IMG/VR virus record: IMGVR_UViG_3300034063_000493
Coordinates: 1-25,579 of that record
Length of the DNA: 25,579 nt
Reading direction: 5' to 3' (one strand)
DNA from: a virus
Shown here: positions 1 through 7,336 of the stretch, in pieces
How positions within the stretch are numbered: the first letter of the stretch is position 1
How the letters are laid out: each line of letters starts with the position of its first letter
Position numbers and translations under genes: made by a program
The notes under the pieces: model-generated
What the model was told of the DNA's origin: nothing
Database searches by the model: none
The model's input: the letters and a program-made list of their open reading frames with translations, nothing else

Positions 1-610
1 GGCAACGGTCAAAGGGCTGGCAGGGTCGATCCTGGGCGAGCTTGCTGGCCCGATTAGCACGATCGCTCAAGAGCTTCTGGGCGTGATTAAGCAGGCCGGG
101 CCGCAACAGATCGCCCAGCAGGTGGCCTCTGGCTTGCTCGATTTCATCAAGCTCGCCGGCAATGCGTTTCTGGAACTGGCCAAGTTCATCGAGGCTTTCG
201 TCAAGAAGTTCGCCCCGATCCTTGGGCTGGATATTCGGAGCGAGACCGAGAAGGAATTGGACCGGCTGCGAGCCGAGCAGCAGGCTGCCGTGCAGGGAGC
301 CGGTGCCACGGTCGATGGCTTCGGCAGGCCGCTGGCGAATGCGGCAGACGTGGAAGAAGAGAATAGGAAACGTACCGAGCAGATCGCCCAACTCGAGGCG
401 CAGATTGCCGCCGAGGCGGCTGCCGGTGTTCTCAGCCAGTTCCAGGCCAACTTCAACGCTGCCATCGACACGGCCCGCACCAAGCTCGAGGAGAAGATGC
501 AGGCCGGCACGCTCACGGAAGAGGACAGAAAGCTGCAGGAAGCCCAGCTGCGTGAGCTCCAGCAGTTCAACAGGAACGGCCAGATCGGCACCGTGGAGAT
601 CCTCAACTAG
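1..610 (+). CDS. C-terminal part of probable phage tail tape-measure protein (5' truncated)
   Basis: The reading frame is open from the left edge (first full codon at base 2) to a TAG at 608-610, giving about 202 residues of a longer protein. The GTG at 83 is internal and not a convincing start. The visible part opens with a hydrophobic and amphipathic stretch (LAGSILGELAGPISTIAQ and an FIKLAGNAFLELAKFIEAF-like segment). It continues with two charged, Gln/Glu/Arg-rich heptad-like segments that should form coiled coils. That mix of a hydrophobic patch and long helices just upstream of small structural genes fits the end of a tape-measure protein, which sets tail length and helps DNA entry. No diagnostic motif is present, so a different minor tail protein is possible. 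Confidence 0.55.
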   Translation, partial: ATVKGLAGSILGELAGPISTIAQELLGVIKQAGPQQIAQQVASGLLDFIKLAGNAFLELAKFIEAFVKKFAPILGLDIRSETEKELDRLRAEQQAAVQGAGATVDGFGRPLANAADVEEENRKRTEQIAQLEAQIAAEAAAGVLSQFQANFNAAIDTARTKLEEKMQAGTLTEEDRKLQEAQLRELQQFNRNGQIGTVEILN

Positions 611-612
611 CC

Positions 613-1479
613 ATGGCCGTCATCTCCTACCGCGAAGTCATCCCGCGTACAGCCTCACACAAGTTCGGAGAGGCTCCGACTGCGGAGCGGAAATACATCG
701 TCACGGTCGATGAGCCGACGCCGACGCAAACGCTGGTCAACGCTGTCGGGATTTTCCACGCGGCCGCCCACCCCGAGTTTTCGTACCTCAAGTGCCTCAA
801 CATTCAGGTCACGGAGACGGATCGGCATCACGCCGAGATCACGTACGGCTACGAACTGCCGAAGCAGGAAGAACTCGACCCAAATCCGCTGGCACGTCCT
901 GACGTGTGGTCGTTCTCTACCGGCGGTTCCCAGGTGCCGGCGCTCGTCTACTACGACGGCAGTGGCAACAGCAACAAGAAACCGCTGCAAAATTCGGCGA
1001 AGGATTTCTTTGAGGGGCTGACCACGCTAGAGGCGGAAGTGCGAGCGTCGATTTCTGGCAACCGCCCTACGTTCCCGTTGGCTAATGCGGCAGCAGTCAC
1101 GAACAGCGTGAACTCGTCTTCTTACCTCGGTGGTGCATCTCACACCTGGCTGTGTGCTGGGATCAGCGGGCAGCAGGCAACCGAGGTAGTTAACGACGTG
1201 GAGTTGCGGTATTGGCAGATCACCGTCGAGCTCGTCTATAGGGCCAGCGGTCACGATCTGCTTCTGCCGAATGTCGGCTGGAACTACCTTGAAGGCGGCG
1301 AGAAGAAACGCGTCTGGGTAAAAGACCCAGAGTCTGGCGAGAAGGTGGCGTCCGGCTCGCCGCGAGCGTTGACCAATGCAGGCGGGCTCAAGGCTGACGA
1401 TCAAGAGCCCGACATTCTCACGCGACGCGTCTACCCAGAAGCAGACTTTTCCAATTACTTCGGCACGCCGCCGTTCTAA
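613..1479 (+). CDS. Phage structural protein of unknown function (tail/baseplate region)
   Basis: A 288-residue protein starting two bases after the preceding stop, with no clear Shine-Dalgarno site, so translation is probably coupled to the gene before it. It has no signal peptide, membrane segment or catalytic motif. The sequence is rich in Thr, Ser, Tyr and Trp with alternating beta-like patterns, for example VELRYWQITVELVYRAS, as in beta-rich virion proteins. It contains charged loops near residues 245-265 and ends in an aromatic tail (FSNYFGTPPF). Position directly after the probable tape-measure gene suggests a distal-tail or baseplate component. That role is inference from gene order only. 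Confidence 0.6.
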   Translation: MAVISYREVIPRTASHKFGEAPTAERKYIVTVDEPTPTQTLVNAVGIFHAAAHPEFSYLKCLNIQVTETDRHHAEITYGYELPKQEELDPNPLARPDVWSFSTGGSQVPALVYYDGSGNSNKKPLQNSAKDFFEGLTTLEAEVRASISGNRPTFPLANAAAVTNSVNSSSYLGGASHTWLCAGISGQQATEVVNDVELRYWQITVELVYRASGHDLLLPNVGWNYLEGGEKKRVWVKDPESGEKVASGSPRALTNAGGLKADDQEPDILTRRVYPEADFSNYFGTPPF

Positions 1480-1488
1480 GGAGCACCG

Positions 1489-1857
1489 ATGCCCGACATC
1501 AGTTACACGATCACCGGCCAGGTCAGTAAGGGTGCCCTGTCGCAGTCATTCGCTGCGTCTGGCGTCACGGCTGACATCGCCACGGCTGGCGTGCTTTCGG
1601 TCACGCTGAACCTGGGTACGGCCGTCACGCAGATTTCCACGGCCACTCTCGGCTCGCTTGGGCTGTGTTTCGCCCGTTCGCTGGCCAGTGCCACGACGCA
1701 TACGGTGAGCTTCGGCCGCTACGCCGGCGGGACGCTGCACGAGACGGCCCGGCTCAAAGCTGGCGAGGCCGCAGTGTTGCGGCTGGCGGCTGGGGACTAC
1801 GCTGCCAAGGCGGCCGTCGAAGGCACCCGCCTGGTGCTCACCGTCTACGAGGACTGA
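1489..1857 (+). CDS. Small beta-rich phage structural protein, function unknown
   Basis: A 122-residue protein with a strong AAGGAG ribosome site at 1478-1483 in front of the ATG. The composition is almost entirely Ala, Thr, Ser, Val, Leu and Gly with few charges. It shows repeated beta-strand-like segments, such as ITGQVSKGALSQSF and VLSVTLNLGTAV, and ends LVLTVYED. This looks like a single beta-sandwich domain, as seen in small tail, decoration or fibre-associated proteins. It sits between two other unknown structural genes in the same orientation and should belong to their operon. I do not recognise the family. Confidence 0.55.
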   Translation: MPDISYTITGQVSKGALSQSFAASGVTADIATAGVLSVTLNLGTAVTQISTATLGSLGLCFARSLASATTHTVSFGRYAGGTLHETARLKAGEAAVLRLAAGDYAAKAAVEGTRLVLTVYED

Positions 1858-1860
1858 GCC

Positions 1861-2346
1861 TTGGCACAAAAGCCAGACGGCAAAGCCGCGAAGACCGAGC
1901 GGGTGACATTCACTCGCCCGGCGGCTGAGCGTATTGCCAAGATCGTTCGCCGCGTCGAGCAAGGCGACCGTGGGGCGGAACCGCTTGTCTTTGAGCGGAT
2001 CGGCGGCGGCGATGCTGCGTTGTCTTTGAAGGTTGCGACATTTACCGGCGTATGGGCCACAGGCACCACGCACGTCGTTAGCCTTGGTCAAACATCGGGC
2101 ACCAGCACTTCGAGCACGGCCGCTGCATACAACGCCTTCTTGCCAGTGTACGCCGAGTCTGCAGTGCAATGCCTACTCGGCAAGGTGCGGCCAACTAGCC
2201 AAGCCGCGTGGCACGTTCTCAACTTCAATCTCGCCGCACTTGGTGGGTTTGACGCTGGCCAGGTGCAGCTATTCGGGCACACTACGTCCACTGGCGGCTA
2301 CGTGCAGTGGTACTCGATCACCACCTGCTCTACGGCCGCCGCATGA
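1861..2346 (+). CDS. Phage structural protein of unknown function, TTG start
   Basis: A 161-residue protein beginning with TTG three bases after the preceding stop. The nearest purine-rich site is GAGGACTGAG over the previous stop codon. The N-terminus (about 35 residues) is basic and rich in Lys/Arg. The rest is Ser/Thr/Gly/Ala-rich, with aromatic residues near the end (GGYVQWYSITT). It overlaps the next gene by four bases (ATGA), a sign of translational coupling. No catalytic motif, signal or membrane segment is visible. A virion role is inferred from its neighbours. Confidence 0.5.
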   Translation: MAQKPDGKAAKTERVTFTRPAAERIAKIVRRVEQGDRGAEPLVFERIGGGDAALSLKVATFTGVWATGTTHVVSLGQTSGTSTSSTAAAYNAFLPVYAESAVQCLLGKVRPTSQAAWHVLNFNLAALGGFDAGQVQLFGHTTSTGGYVQWYSITTCSTAAA

Positions 2347-2903
2347 CGCTCATCACGTTCCAAGACGGCAAGCCCGTCCTGCGTGACGGAAAAGTTGGCA
2401 CCGAGCAGGAGTGCTGCTGCTGCGATCCGTGCCTTGTTCGGCTTTGCACGGCGTACGGCGTCATCGTGTCAGATCCAAACGACACGTCATTTGATGAGTG
2501 GACGTGCGGCATCTTTGCGAATGCGTTTCTGTGGCTGAAGGAGGCGCTGGAGTCCGCTGGTTGGACTGTGAGCCTTACCGACTTTCCGCCTCCAGATGAC
2601 GTTGAGTCGGCGTGCAGCAGCAAGTTGGTTGCGGAATGCTATCTGTGCGACGTGAACGGCCCCGAAGATGGCGAGTGGCTGGACCTTACAGAGTATGTGG
2701 TTGACCATCCGCTCCCTGAAGAGCCGCAATTCAATGGAATACCGCAGCAGCAGCAGGTGTTTGTTGGTTCGCCTCCCATCGACCCGTTTGGCTCATTCCC
2801 TTGCGATAGCGCTAGAGGATCTGGGTTCACTACATCGCCTGGAATCTGTGGCGACAAGCCATACTTCACAACAATGATCCCAATCTGTAATCCGCTCCCA
2901 TGA
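2343..2903 (+). CDS. Cys-rich phage protein with a CCCC cluster, function unknown
   Basis: A 186-residue protein starting at an ATG that overlaps the previous stop by four bases. An upstream GTG at 2307 is in frame but would cut deep into the preceding gene. Near the N-terminus it carries four consecutive cysteines followed by further cysteines (ECCCCDPCLVRLC), then scattered Cys residues. There is a Pro/Gln-rich middle (IPQQQQVF) and a C-terminal region with four more Cys. Such Cys density suggests metal binding or, if exposed on the virion, disulphide crosslinking. The protein is acidic. I do not recognise the family. Confidence 0.6.
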   Translation: MTLITFQDGKPVLRDGKVGTEQECCCCDPCLVRLCTAYGVIVSDPNDTSFDEWTCGIFANAFLWLKEALESAGWTVSLTDFPPPDDVESACSSKLVAECYLCDVNGPEDGEWLDLTEYVVDHPLPEEPQFNGIPQQQQVFVGSPPIDPFGSFPCDSARGSGFTTSPGICGDKPYFTTMIPICNPLP

Positions 2904-3190
2904 TCCGCTGCCGCCTGCATCACCTCGAGGCCCGATGCCGCGAGCGTGGCTACACGCTCGAGCAGGTGCTCCCCTGTATCGCAAGCCAGGACGGCGACCG
3001 CCTGGTGGTGGATGAGACGCACCCGGCGTATCCGCGAGCGAAGCCCGGCCTGGGTGACATGGTTAAGGCGGGACTGTCCGCTGTCGGAATCACTGAGGAG
3101 CGAGTCAGCAAGGCCATCGGGCGGCCGTGTGGCTGTTCCAAGAGGGCCGAGAAGCTGAACTCCATCGGCCGCAAGATCGGCATCGGTTGA
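2900..3190 (+). CDS. Small phage protein of unknown function (96 aa)
   Basis: Starts at an ATG overlapping the stop of the Cys-rich gene by four bases, so the two are probably translationally coupled. The N-terminal part (residues 1-40, RCRLHHLEARCRERGYTLE) is basic with a helix-like pattern. A central stretch reads HPAYPRAKPGLGDMVKAGLSAVGI. A CGC pair sits near residue 81, close to a basic C-terminus. Cysteines at both ends could bind a metal together with the Cys-rich neighbour. No family is recognised. It is the last member of the left-hand structural-region operon before a short gap. Confidence 0.55.
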   Translation: MIRCRLHHLEARCRERGYTLEQVLPCIASQDGDRLVVDETHPAYPRAKPGLGDMVKAGLSAVGITEERVSKAIGRPCGCSKRAEKLNSIGRKIGIG

Positions 3191-3227
3191 CGCCCCCGCT
3201 AGGGTGGCCGGTGAAAGGACTCTCGCC
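3189..3227 (+). promoter_or_regulatory. C-tract/CTA intergenic motif and leader of the small membrane gene
   Basis: This short gap holds ACGCCCCCGCTAGGGTGG directly after a stop codon, followed by a GAAAGGA ribosome site before the ATG at 3228. A similar motif (ACG, a run of C, then CTA) occurs at 22553-22569 with the same distance of about 28 bases to the next ATG, and at 22950-22963. It may mark a promoter or transcription signal; this is inferred from recurrence only. The leader segment GTGAAAGGACTC (3211-3222) recurs exactly at 9983-9994. Confidence 0.3.
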
Positions 3228-3374
3228 ATGGCCGGCTGGCTTATCGCACTCACGGGCTTCGTCTACGCCTACGTCGCGGCGGATCTCGCGTGGCACGGGA
3301 AGTCGGGCCTGGCCATCGCGTACCTGGGCTATGCCTTCGCCAACGTCGGTCTGTACATGGCGGCCACGAGGTGA
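3228..3374 (+). CDS. 48-residue two-helix membrane peptide
   Basis: A short ATG-started frame with a well-placed GAAAGGA ribosome site about eight bases upstream. It translates to a peptide with two hydrophobic segments, roughly residues 4-20 (WLIALTGFVYAYVAADL) and 26-47 (GLAIAYLGYAFANVGLYMAA), joined by a WHGKSG turn. This is the pattern of a two-pass inner-membrane protein. It fills an otherwise empty gap and ends three bases before the next start. Function is unknown; a minor membrane or superinfection-exclusion-type role is possible but unsupported. Confidence 0.6.
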   Translation: MAGWLIALTGFVYAYVAADLAWHGKSGLAIAYLGYAFANVGLYMAATR

Positions 3375-3377
3375 CCC

Positions 3378-3662
3378 GTGCCCGACGATCACGTCTTTAC
3401 GCTGAACGGCGACGAGCGGTGGCTCATCCGGTTTACCACGCTCAAGGGTGCAGCCTACGGGTACACGTTCAGCCAGAAGGCGAAGAACCCGCGAATCATC
3501 TTGGACGCTCGCATGCGTGGGCGGAAGAAGCTCGAGGTGCTGGTGCACGAGCTGCTGCACGCGTTGAACCCGACGCAGAGCGAAGAGCACGTCGAGCAGC
3601 AGGGCAAGGATATTGCCAGGGTGTTGTGGAGCCTGGGCTATAGGGAGGTGCAGGATGGCTAG
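3378..3662 (+). CDS. Small HExxH zinc-peptidase-like protein
   Basis: A 94-residue protein with a GTG start three bases after the preceding stop. Residues 57-61 form HELLH inside the helix LVHELLHALNP, the zinc-binding and catalytic motif of zincin metallopeptidases. A Glu/Glu/His group (69-71) a few residues later could provide the third ligand. The protein is far shorter than typical SprT or ImmA/IrrE peptidases, so it is either a minimal zincin or has only the motif region. It overlaps the next gene by eight bases. The motif is seen directly; peptidase activity and any substrate are inference. Confidence 0.6.
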   Translation: MPDDHVFTLNGDERWLIRFTTLKGAAYGYTFSQKAKNPRIILDARMRGRKKLEVLVHELLHALNPTQSEEHVEQQGKDIARVLWSLGYREVQDG

Positions 3663-4557
3663 ATCAGCCGGGACGTTTCGCCGGAAGAACGCCTCCGATC
3701 CGTGGCTCGTCACGTCACTTGACGGCGGCGTCACTCGCATCGACTTCCAGACTCGCCTATGGGTTTTGCTCTCCAGCGATTGGCACTGGGACTCGACCAA
3801 GTGCAACCGCGAGAAGCTGGCCTCGGATCTACAGAAGGCGAAAGAACTCAACGCCGCAGTCTTGAGTATCGGCGACCACTTCGACGCCATGGGTGGCAAG
3901 TACGATCCCCGCAGTAACGGCAAGTGGGACGTGCGGCCAGAGTTTCAGCGTGGCAACTACTACGACGATATCGTCACGCAGTGTGCCGAGTGGCTGGAGC
4001 CGTACCGCGAGCAGATGGCTCTCATCACGCCAGGCAATCATGAGACGGCCGTACGGAAACGCATGGAGACGTGCCTAACGACCAGGCTTGTGGAGCAGCT
4101 GCGGGTGCGTGGCTCCAAGGTGCGGCACTCTGGCTACTCGGGGTGGATTCTGTTTCGTGCCAAGAACGGCAAAACCAGCTCGGCTCTATATCGACTTTGG
4201 TATCACCACGGCTACGGCGGAGGCGGCCCTGTCACTCGAGGTGTGATCGACTACAGCCGATACCTTGTGGACGTTGACGCCGACTGTATCCACGCCGGGC
4301 ACGTGCACCAGCGGACGCTCATTGAGGCGAGCCGGCAGCGGTTATCGCCTACCGGCATTCCACGTATTCGGCCGATGCACCTCGTTCGCTCAGCGGCCTA
4401 CAAGCAAGAGTGCTTGACCGATGGCTGGGCTGTCGAGAAAGGCATGAGCGCTCGGCCGCTTGGCGGCTGGTGGATGCTGCTGCGATGGAACACGGACAGC
4501 ACGGAGTTGCGTGCGTCGTTCCACGACTCGCCGCGTGATGACAACGACGACGCTTGA
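3655..4557 (+). CDS. Calcineurin-like metallophosphoesterase
   Basis: A 300-residue protein carrying the signature blocks of the metallophosphoesterase superfamily in order: DWHWD (42-46), GDHFD (73-77), GNHE (127-130), HH (184-185) and GHVH (215-218). These bind two metal ions and cleave phosphomono- or diesters. The chosen ATG at 3655 has a GGGAGG ribosome site in the end of the upstream gene; the in-frame start at 3613 lacks one. Phage members of this family act as DNA or nucleotide phosphatases or nucleases. The substrate cannot be deduced here. It is co-oriented and overlapping with the HExxH gene. Confidence 0.88.
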   Translation: MARSAGTFRRKNASDPWLVTSLDGGVTRIDFQTRLWVLLSSDWHWDSTKCNREKLASDLQKAKELNAAVLSIGDHFDAMGGKYDPRSNGKWDVRPEFQRGNYYDDIVTQCAEWLEPYREQMALITPGNHETAVRKRMETCLTTRLVEQLRVRGSKVRHSGYSGWILFRAKNGKTSSALYRLWYHHGYGGGGPVTRGVIDYSRYLVDVDADCIHAGHVHQRTLIEASRQRLSPTGIPRIRPMHLVRSAAYKQECLTDGWAVEKGMSARPLGGWWMLLRWNTDSTELRASFHDSPRDDNDDA

Positions 4558-4609
4558 CGCACGCAGCAGACTGCGACTTTCGCAATTCGCGAATCACGAA
4601 AGGGACATC

Positions 4610-5119
4610 ATGAGCACGACACTTGAAGCGGCCAACGACGCAATGCGGGCGGCAGTGAAGACCAGGCTGGAAGCCACGCCAAAGGATGACCCGAAGATGC
4701 AGGGCTACAAGCCGCCCATCCTGGCTGGCTGCAAGCCGGCCGAAGAGTGTGCGGCCGATCTGCTGAGCCGGGCCACATCGTGCTGCGAAGGCCAGCGAAT
4801 GCGTGGCGACGGGCTGCTCAGCGAGACATACGCCGAGTGGGAGCCGGGCTTGCAGCGGGTCTCGCCGGCAGAGCAGACGCTACGCGACGCTATCGCCACG
4901 ATCCGAGACCGACACGGGAAGTACGGGCCACCTACCGAGCACTTCTGCCGCACCGCGTCGATGGTGAACGCGGCGTTCGGCACGACGTTCTCGGCGGCCG
5001 ATTGGGCATTGGTCATGGTGCTCGACAAGATCGCCCGCCAGATGGGGCCAGCGGCAACCGACGACGCCGCCATCGACATCGCAGGGTATGCGGCTTGCCA
5101 TCAGGAGTGCCGCAAATGA
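4610..5119 (+). CDS. DUF6378-like phage protein
   Basis: A 169-residue protein. The ATG at 4610 is preceded by GAAAGGGA; the frame is open further upstream into the phosphoesterase gene but without a better start. The C-terminal half has the pattern of the phage DUF6378 domain: RDRHGKYGPPTEHF, then a helix around an ADWALVMVLDKIAR-like stretch, then a closing AAIDIAGYAA. In this family the Asp/His-rich helices suggest an all-alpha fold, but biochemical function is unknown to me. The N-terminal 80 residues have a CxxxxxC segment and a CC pair. It overlaps the next gene by four bases. Confidence 0.65.
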   Translation: MSTTLEAANDAMRAAVKTRLEATPKDDPKMQGYKPPILAGCKPAEECAADLLSRATSCCEGQRMRGDGLLSETYAEWEPGLQRVSPAEQTLRDAIATIRDRHGKYGPPTEHFCRTASMVNAAFGTTFSAADWALVMVLDKIARQMGPAATDDAAIDIAGYAACHQECRK

Positions 5120-5373
5120 CCCGGCTCCATGAGATCGACATCGACGTGCTCAAGGCACCAGGCGAGCCTCGCCCGCTGTTCGTGGTCATCCGCCCGGCCA
5201 ATGCCGTGCTAACGCCGGAAACGGTCGAGCACATTCAGCGGCAGTGGCAGATGCTGGTAGACAAGCACCCTGACTTGCCGCCAGCCGTTTGCTTGCCGCG
5301 AGGCTGGGACATTGAGGCGGTTTATCCGCCGAAGCTGCCAAAGGAAGGCGACGATGAGCGAGCCCCTCTCTGA
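5116..5373 (+). CDS. Small hypothetical phage protein (85 aa)
   Basis: Starts at an ATG overlapping the stop of the DUF6378-like gene (ATGA), so it is probably translated by coupling. A long in-frame extension upstream is a shadow of that gene. The protein is a single small domain with a beta-strand-like segment (PLFVVIRPANAVL), then a helix (TPETVEHIQRQWQMLVDKH) and a Pro-rich end. No motif is recognised. It overlaps the following small gene by 20 bases. Confidence 0.5.
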   Translation: MTRLHEIDIDVLKAPGEPRPLFVVIRPANAVLTPETVEHIQRQWQMLVDKHPDLPPAVCLPRGWDIEAVYPPKLPKEGDDERAPL

Positions 5374-5560
5374 CGCCTACCTACAGCAGTGCGAGTTCGA
5401 CGCTCGCCGGTTCAGCGGTGCCTACGTTGGCACGGCTGGCACGCTCGCGGCCCACGTCATGCGGCTGCTCGCGGAGTTGTCGCGGGTGAAGGGCAAGCTG
5501 GCCGTGACGATCGCACAGCGGGACGAGCTGCCGTGCCTGTCGCACATCCGTGGAGACTGA
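5354..5560 (+). CDS. Small hypothetical phage protein (68 aa)
   Basis: The ATG at 5354 has GGAAGG about eight bases upstream, inside the end of the previous gene. The 68 residues are mostly helical, with a central AAHVMRLLAELSRVKGKLAVTIAQRDEL amphipathic helix that could form a coiled coil. It is the last gene of the left-hand plus-strand operon: its stop is immediately followed by the long hairpin at 5561-5630. Function unknown. Confidence 0.5.
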   Translation: MSEPLSDAYLQQCEFDARRFSGAYVGTAGTLAAHVMRLLAELSRVKGKLAVTIAQRDELPCLSHIRGD

Positions 5561-5630
5561 GCCGGGCGGCGGGTTGAGGCGTCGTAGGGTTTTTATCCTT
5601 TCCCCCGCGACGCCTCCCCGCTTGCCCGGC
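5561..5630. terminator. Long imperfect hairpin between convergent genes, probable bidirectional terminator
   Basis: The segment begins right after the plus-strand stop at 5560 and ends right before the minus-strand stop at 5631. GAGGCGTCG (5576-5584) pairs perfectly with CGACGCCTC (5608-5616). The outer arms also pair: GCGGG (5569-5573) with CCCGC (5617-5621), and GCCGGGC (5561-5567) with GCCCGGC (5624-5630). The loop carries a run of five T (about 5590-5594). A hairpin filling the exact gap between convergent genes fits a shared terminator. Confidence 0.65.
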
Positions 5631-5855
5631 TCAACGCTCGCACGTCGCAGCGGCCAGAAGAGTCTTCTTTGGCTTGCACGCTCCGCACGTCTTTCCGTTC
5701 TTGCAATAGCCGCACCTCTGGCAATTGGTGCATACCGGGCACGGATCTTTTCCGGTGCACTTTGCAGCGACGGCGTTCAGTGCTGGCCGCTCGCCGGAAA
5801 TGCTTAACGCCACGAGAGCAGCCCACATTGTCACGGACAGGAACGTGCGAAACAT
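5631..5855 (-). CDS. Secreted Cys-rich small protein
   Basis: A 74-residue minus-strand protein. The ATG at 5855 has TGGAGG six bases upstream, which is better than the GTG at 5867. Residues 1-24 form a signal-peptide-like segment (MFRTFLSVTMWAALVALSIS). The mature part has about nine cysteines in paired CxxC-like spacings: CPVC, CQRC and CGYC, then CGAC. This is typical of a small disulphide-rich or zinc-ribbon-like exported protein. It lies downstream of the integrase in the same direction, converging on the plus-strand operon, a usual place for a host-benefit cargo gene. Function unknown. Confidence 0.6.
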   Translation of the reverse strand: MFRTFLSVTMWAALVALSISGERPALNAVAAKCTGKDPCPVCTNCQRCGYCKNGKTCGACKPKKTLLAAATCER

Positions 5856-5921
5856 TGTCGCCTCCACTTCTGAGGGACAACGTTACGCACCCGGAAGTCC
5901 TGCCGGAAACTGGACGCACGT

Positions 5922-6857
5922 TCAAGCCGCTGGCCTATCGCCGTCATCGGCCGGCGGCTCGTTGATGTCTGGCAGGTAGTCGAGATTGGACTCCCGCCCC
6001 GTGATTTCCTCGTCGTAATAGTGGGTCTCGGCCATTTCCTCGGACGAATGCCCCAGCTGCTTCTTGGCTGAGATTCCAGCCCGTTTCAGATAACTCGCGG
6101 TCGCTTTCCTGATTGAATGAAAGGGCTTGTACGGCACGCCGGCAGTGCGGCACAGCACCTTCAGGCTGGCGTAGCAGGACAGCAACTCCCGGTCATCAAG
6201 CCAGGGCCACACACGCTCGCCAGGAGCCCCTTTGTGCATGGCCAGGCACCGGGCCAGTTCAGGCGTGATCGGGCGTGTAATCGTCTCCCTGTGGCCTTTA
6301 CGTGTGGCAGCCAGGAACGTCAGCGTGTGCCGCTCCAGATCCACCTCTGACCACCGCAGGGCCATCACCGCACCAATCCGCTCTCCGGTCTGGAACATGG
6401 CCTGCAGTTTCGTCACCCAGTACCAGGCCGCTGGCTTGCCCGCTACGTGCCCCTTGCGGTGCTTGGCGGCATCGACCAGGCGGGCGAGCTCGTCGGCCTT
6501 GTACGCCTTCGGTACGGGCTTAGGCACGCGAGGCCGGGCGTAGTCAGGGAACTCGATCAGTTCGCCGTCAGACCGCTTCCATCGCTTCTTCGCCAGCCAG
6601 GTCCACAGGCTGCGGAGATGGGCAGAGTCTTTCGCCAGCGAGGCCGGCGAGATCAGGCCACGCCGCTTGCTGTGGACGGTGCTGCCACGCCACCGGAGGA
6701 ACTTGGCGGCCGTCAGGTCATCGAGGTCATCCACGGTGGGCTCGTGCCCGAGAAAGTCACGAAACCGCTCTAGCGTGCTCAGGTACATCAGCACCGAGCG
6801 GTCGTTCAGGTTCTTCAGCGGGGCGATCCGGTCAACCAGCAGGTCTCGCAGCGTCAT
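5922..6857 (-). CDS. int: Tyrosine recombinase / phage integrase
   Basis: A 311-residue site-specific recombinase. Residues 1-105 form a SAM-like core-binding domain (NDRSVLMYLSTLERFRDFLG). Residues 115-290 form the catalytic domain with Arg160 in TGERIG, Lys187 in TRKGH, HSIR (His247-Arg250), His270 in QLGHSS, and the nucleophilic Tyr280 or Tyr281 in THYYDEE. All key residues are present, so it should be active in inserting and excising the phage genome. The ATG at 6857 has a GGGAGA site upstream and a good promoter at 6890-6918. It is one of only two minus-strand genes. No attachment site can be named without host flanks. Confidence 0.93.
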   Translation of the reverse strand: MTLRDLLVDRIAPLKNLNDRSVLMYLSTLERFRDFLGHEPTVDDLDDLTAAKFLRWRGSTVHSKRRGLISPASLAKDSAHLRSLWTWLAKKRWKRSDGELIEFPDYARPRVPKPVPKAYKADELARLVDAAKHRKGHVAGKPAAWYWVTKLQAMFQTGERIGAVMALRWSEVDLERHTLTFLAATRKGHRETITRPITPELARCLAMHKGAPGERVWPWLDDRELLSCYASLKVLCRTAGVPYKPFHSIRKATASYLKRAGISAKKQLGHSSEEMAETHYYDEEITGRESNLDYLPDINEPPADDGDRPAA

Positions 6858-6889
6858 CTTTCGTCTCCCTTTGTTGTGCCAAAGGGGCG

Positions 6890-6918
6890 ACTTTAGCGAA
6901 TGGTGTACAGACGTTCAA
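6890..6918 (-). promoter_or_regulatory. Integrase promoter with a TGTACA dyad in its spacer
   Basis: On the minus strand TTGAAC (complement of 6913-6918) is separated by exactly 17 bases from TAAAGT (complement of 6890-6895), close to sigma70 -35 and -10 boxes. The start of int is about 32 bases downstream of the -10. The spacer contains the palindrome TGTACA (6904-6909). A second copy, the perfect dyad CTGTACAG, lies at 6968-6975 in the same divergent region. A repressor binding these would control int. The promoter fit is visible; the operator role is inference. Confidence 0.55.
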
Positions 6919-7042
6919 TCTGCACCCCATCCGTTAAAACAATCCCCGGCTTTGGCTGGCTGCGATACTGTACAGCGTTTCGAGTAAGGACGGCAAGGCG
7001 AGTCGGCCCGTACGATTAGGCACCCGGCAACGGTTGCGACCC

Positions 7043-7336
7043 ATGGCAAAGAAAAAACGGCCAGCCCCTAGACACATCGGTAAACTGCTCGCCATGGACA
7101 TGGCAACGGAGACAGAACGTGAATTGGTGGGCACGGCCGAGGCCGCCAAGATCCTGGGCATAAACGCGACGCACGTCCGCCAGTTGGCCCGAGACAACGA
7201 AATCTGGTCAGACACCCGATTTGGGAAGCGTTGCCCCGTATACGACGCCGTCGAGCTCCGCGAGCGAGCCGAGCGGATCTCAGCCGACAGGGCGGCCGGC
7301 AAGCGCCCAGGTCGCCCGCCAAGCGGCGGCCAGTAG
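7043..7336 (+). CDS. HTH DNA-binding protein, possible excisionase or regulator
   Basis: A 97-residue protein from ATG 7043. A TTG at 7034 and ATGs at 7094 and 7100 are alternatives, and none has a clear ribosome site. After a basic N-terminal tail, residues about 32-85 form a MerR/excisionase-like winged helix: LVGTAEAAKILGINATHVRQ, then a wing ending in CPVYDAVEL. The C-terminus is basic and Pro/Gly-rich (GKRPGRPPSGG). It is divergent from the integrase across a 185-base region, the usual place of a directionality factor or lysogeny regulator. DNA binding is well supported; the exact role is not. Confidence 0.65.
   Translation: MAKKKRPAPRHIGKLLAMDMATETERELVGTAEAAKILGINATHVRQLARDNEIWSDTRFGKRCPVYDAVELRERAERISADRAAGKRPGRPPSGGQ

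Noticed and set aside
3105-3923. A 272-codon minus-strand frame
   Set aside because: It crosses four plus-strand genes with ribosome sites and motifs (HExxH, phosphoesterase), so it is an antisense shadow.
6858-7042. A phage attachment site next to int
   Set aside because: No tRNA-like sequence or pair of direct repeats longer than 8 bases is visible, so no core can be named without the host sequence.
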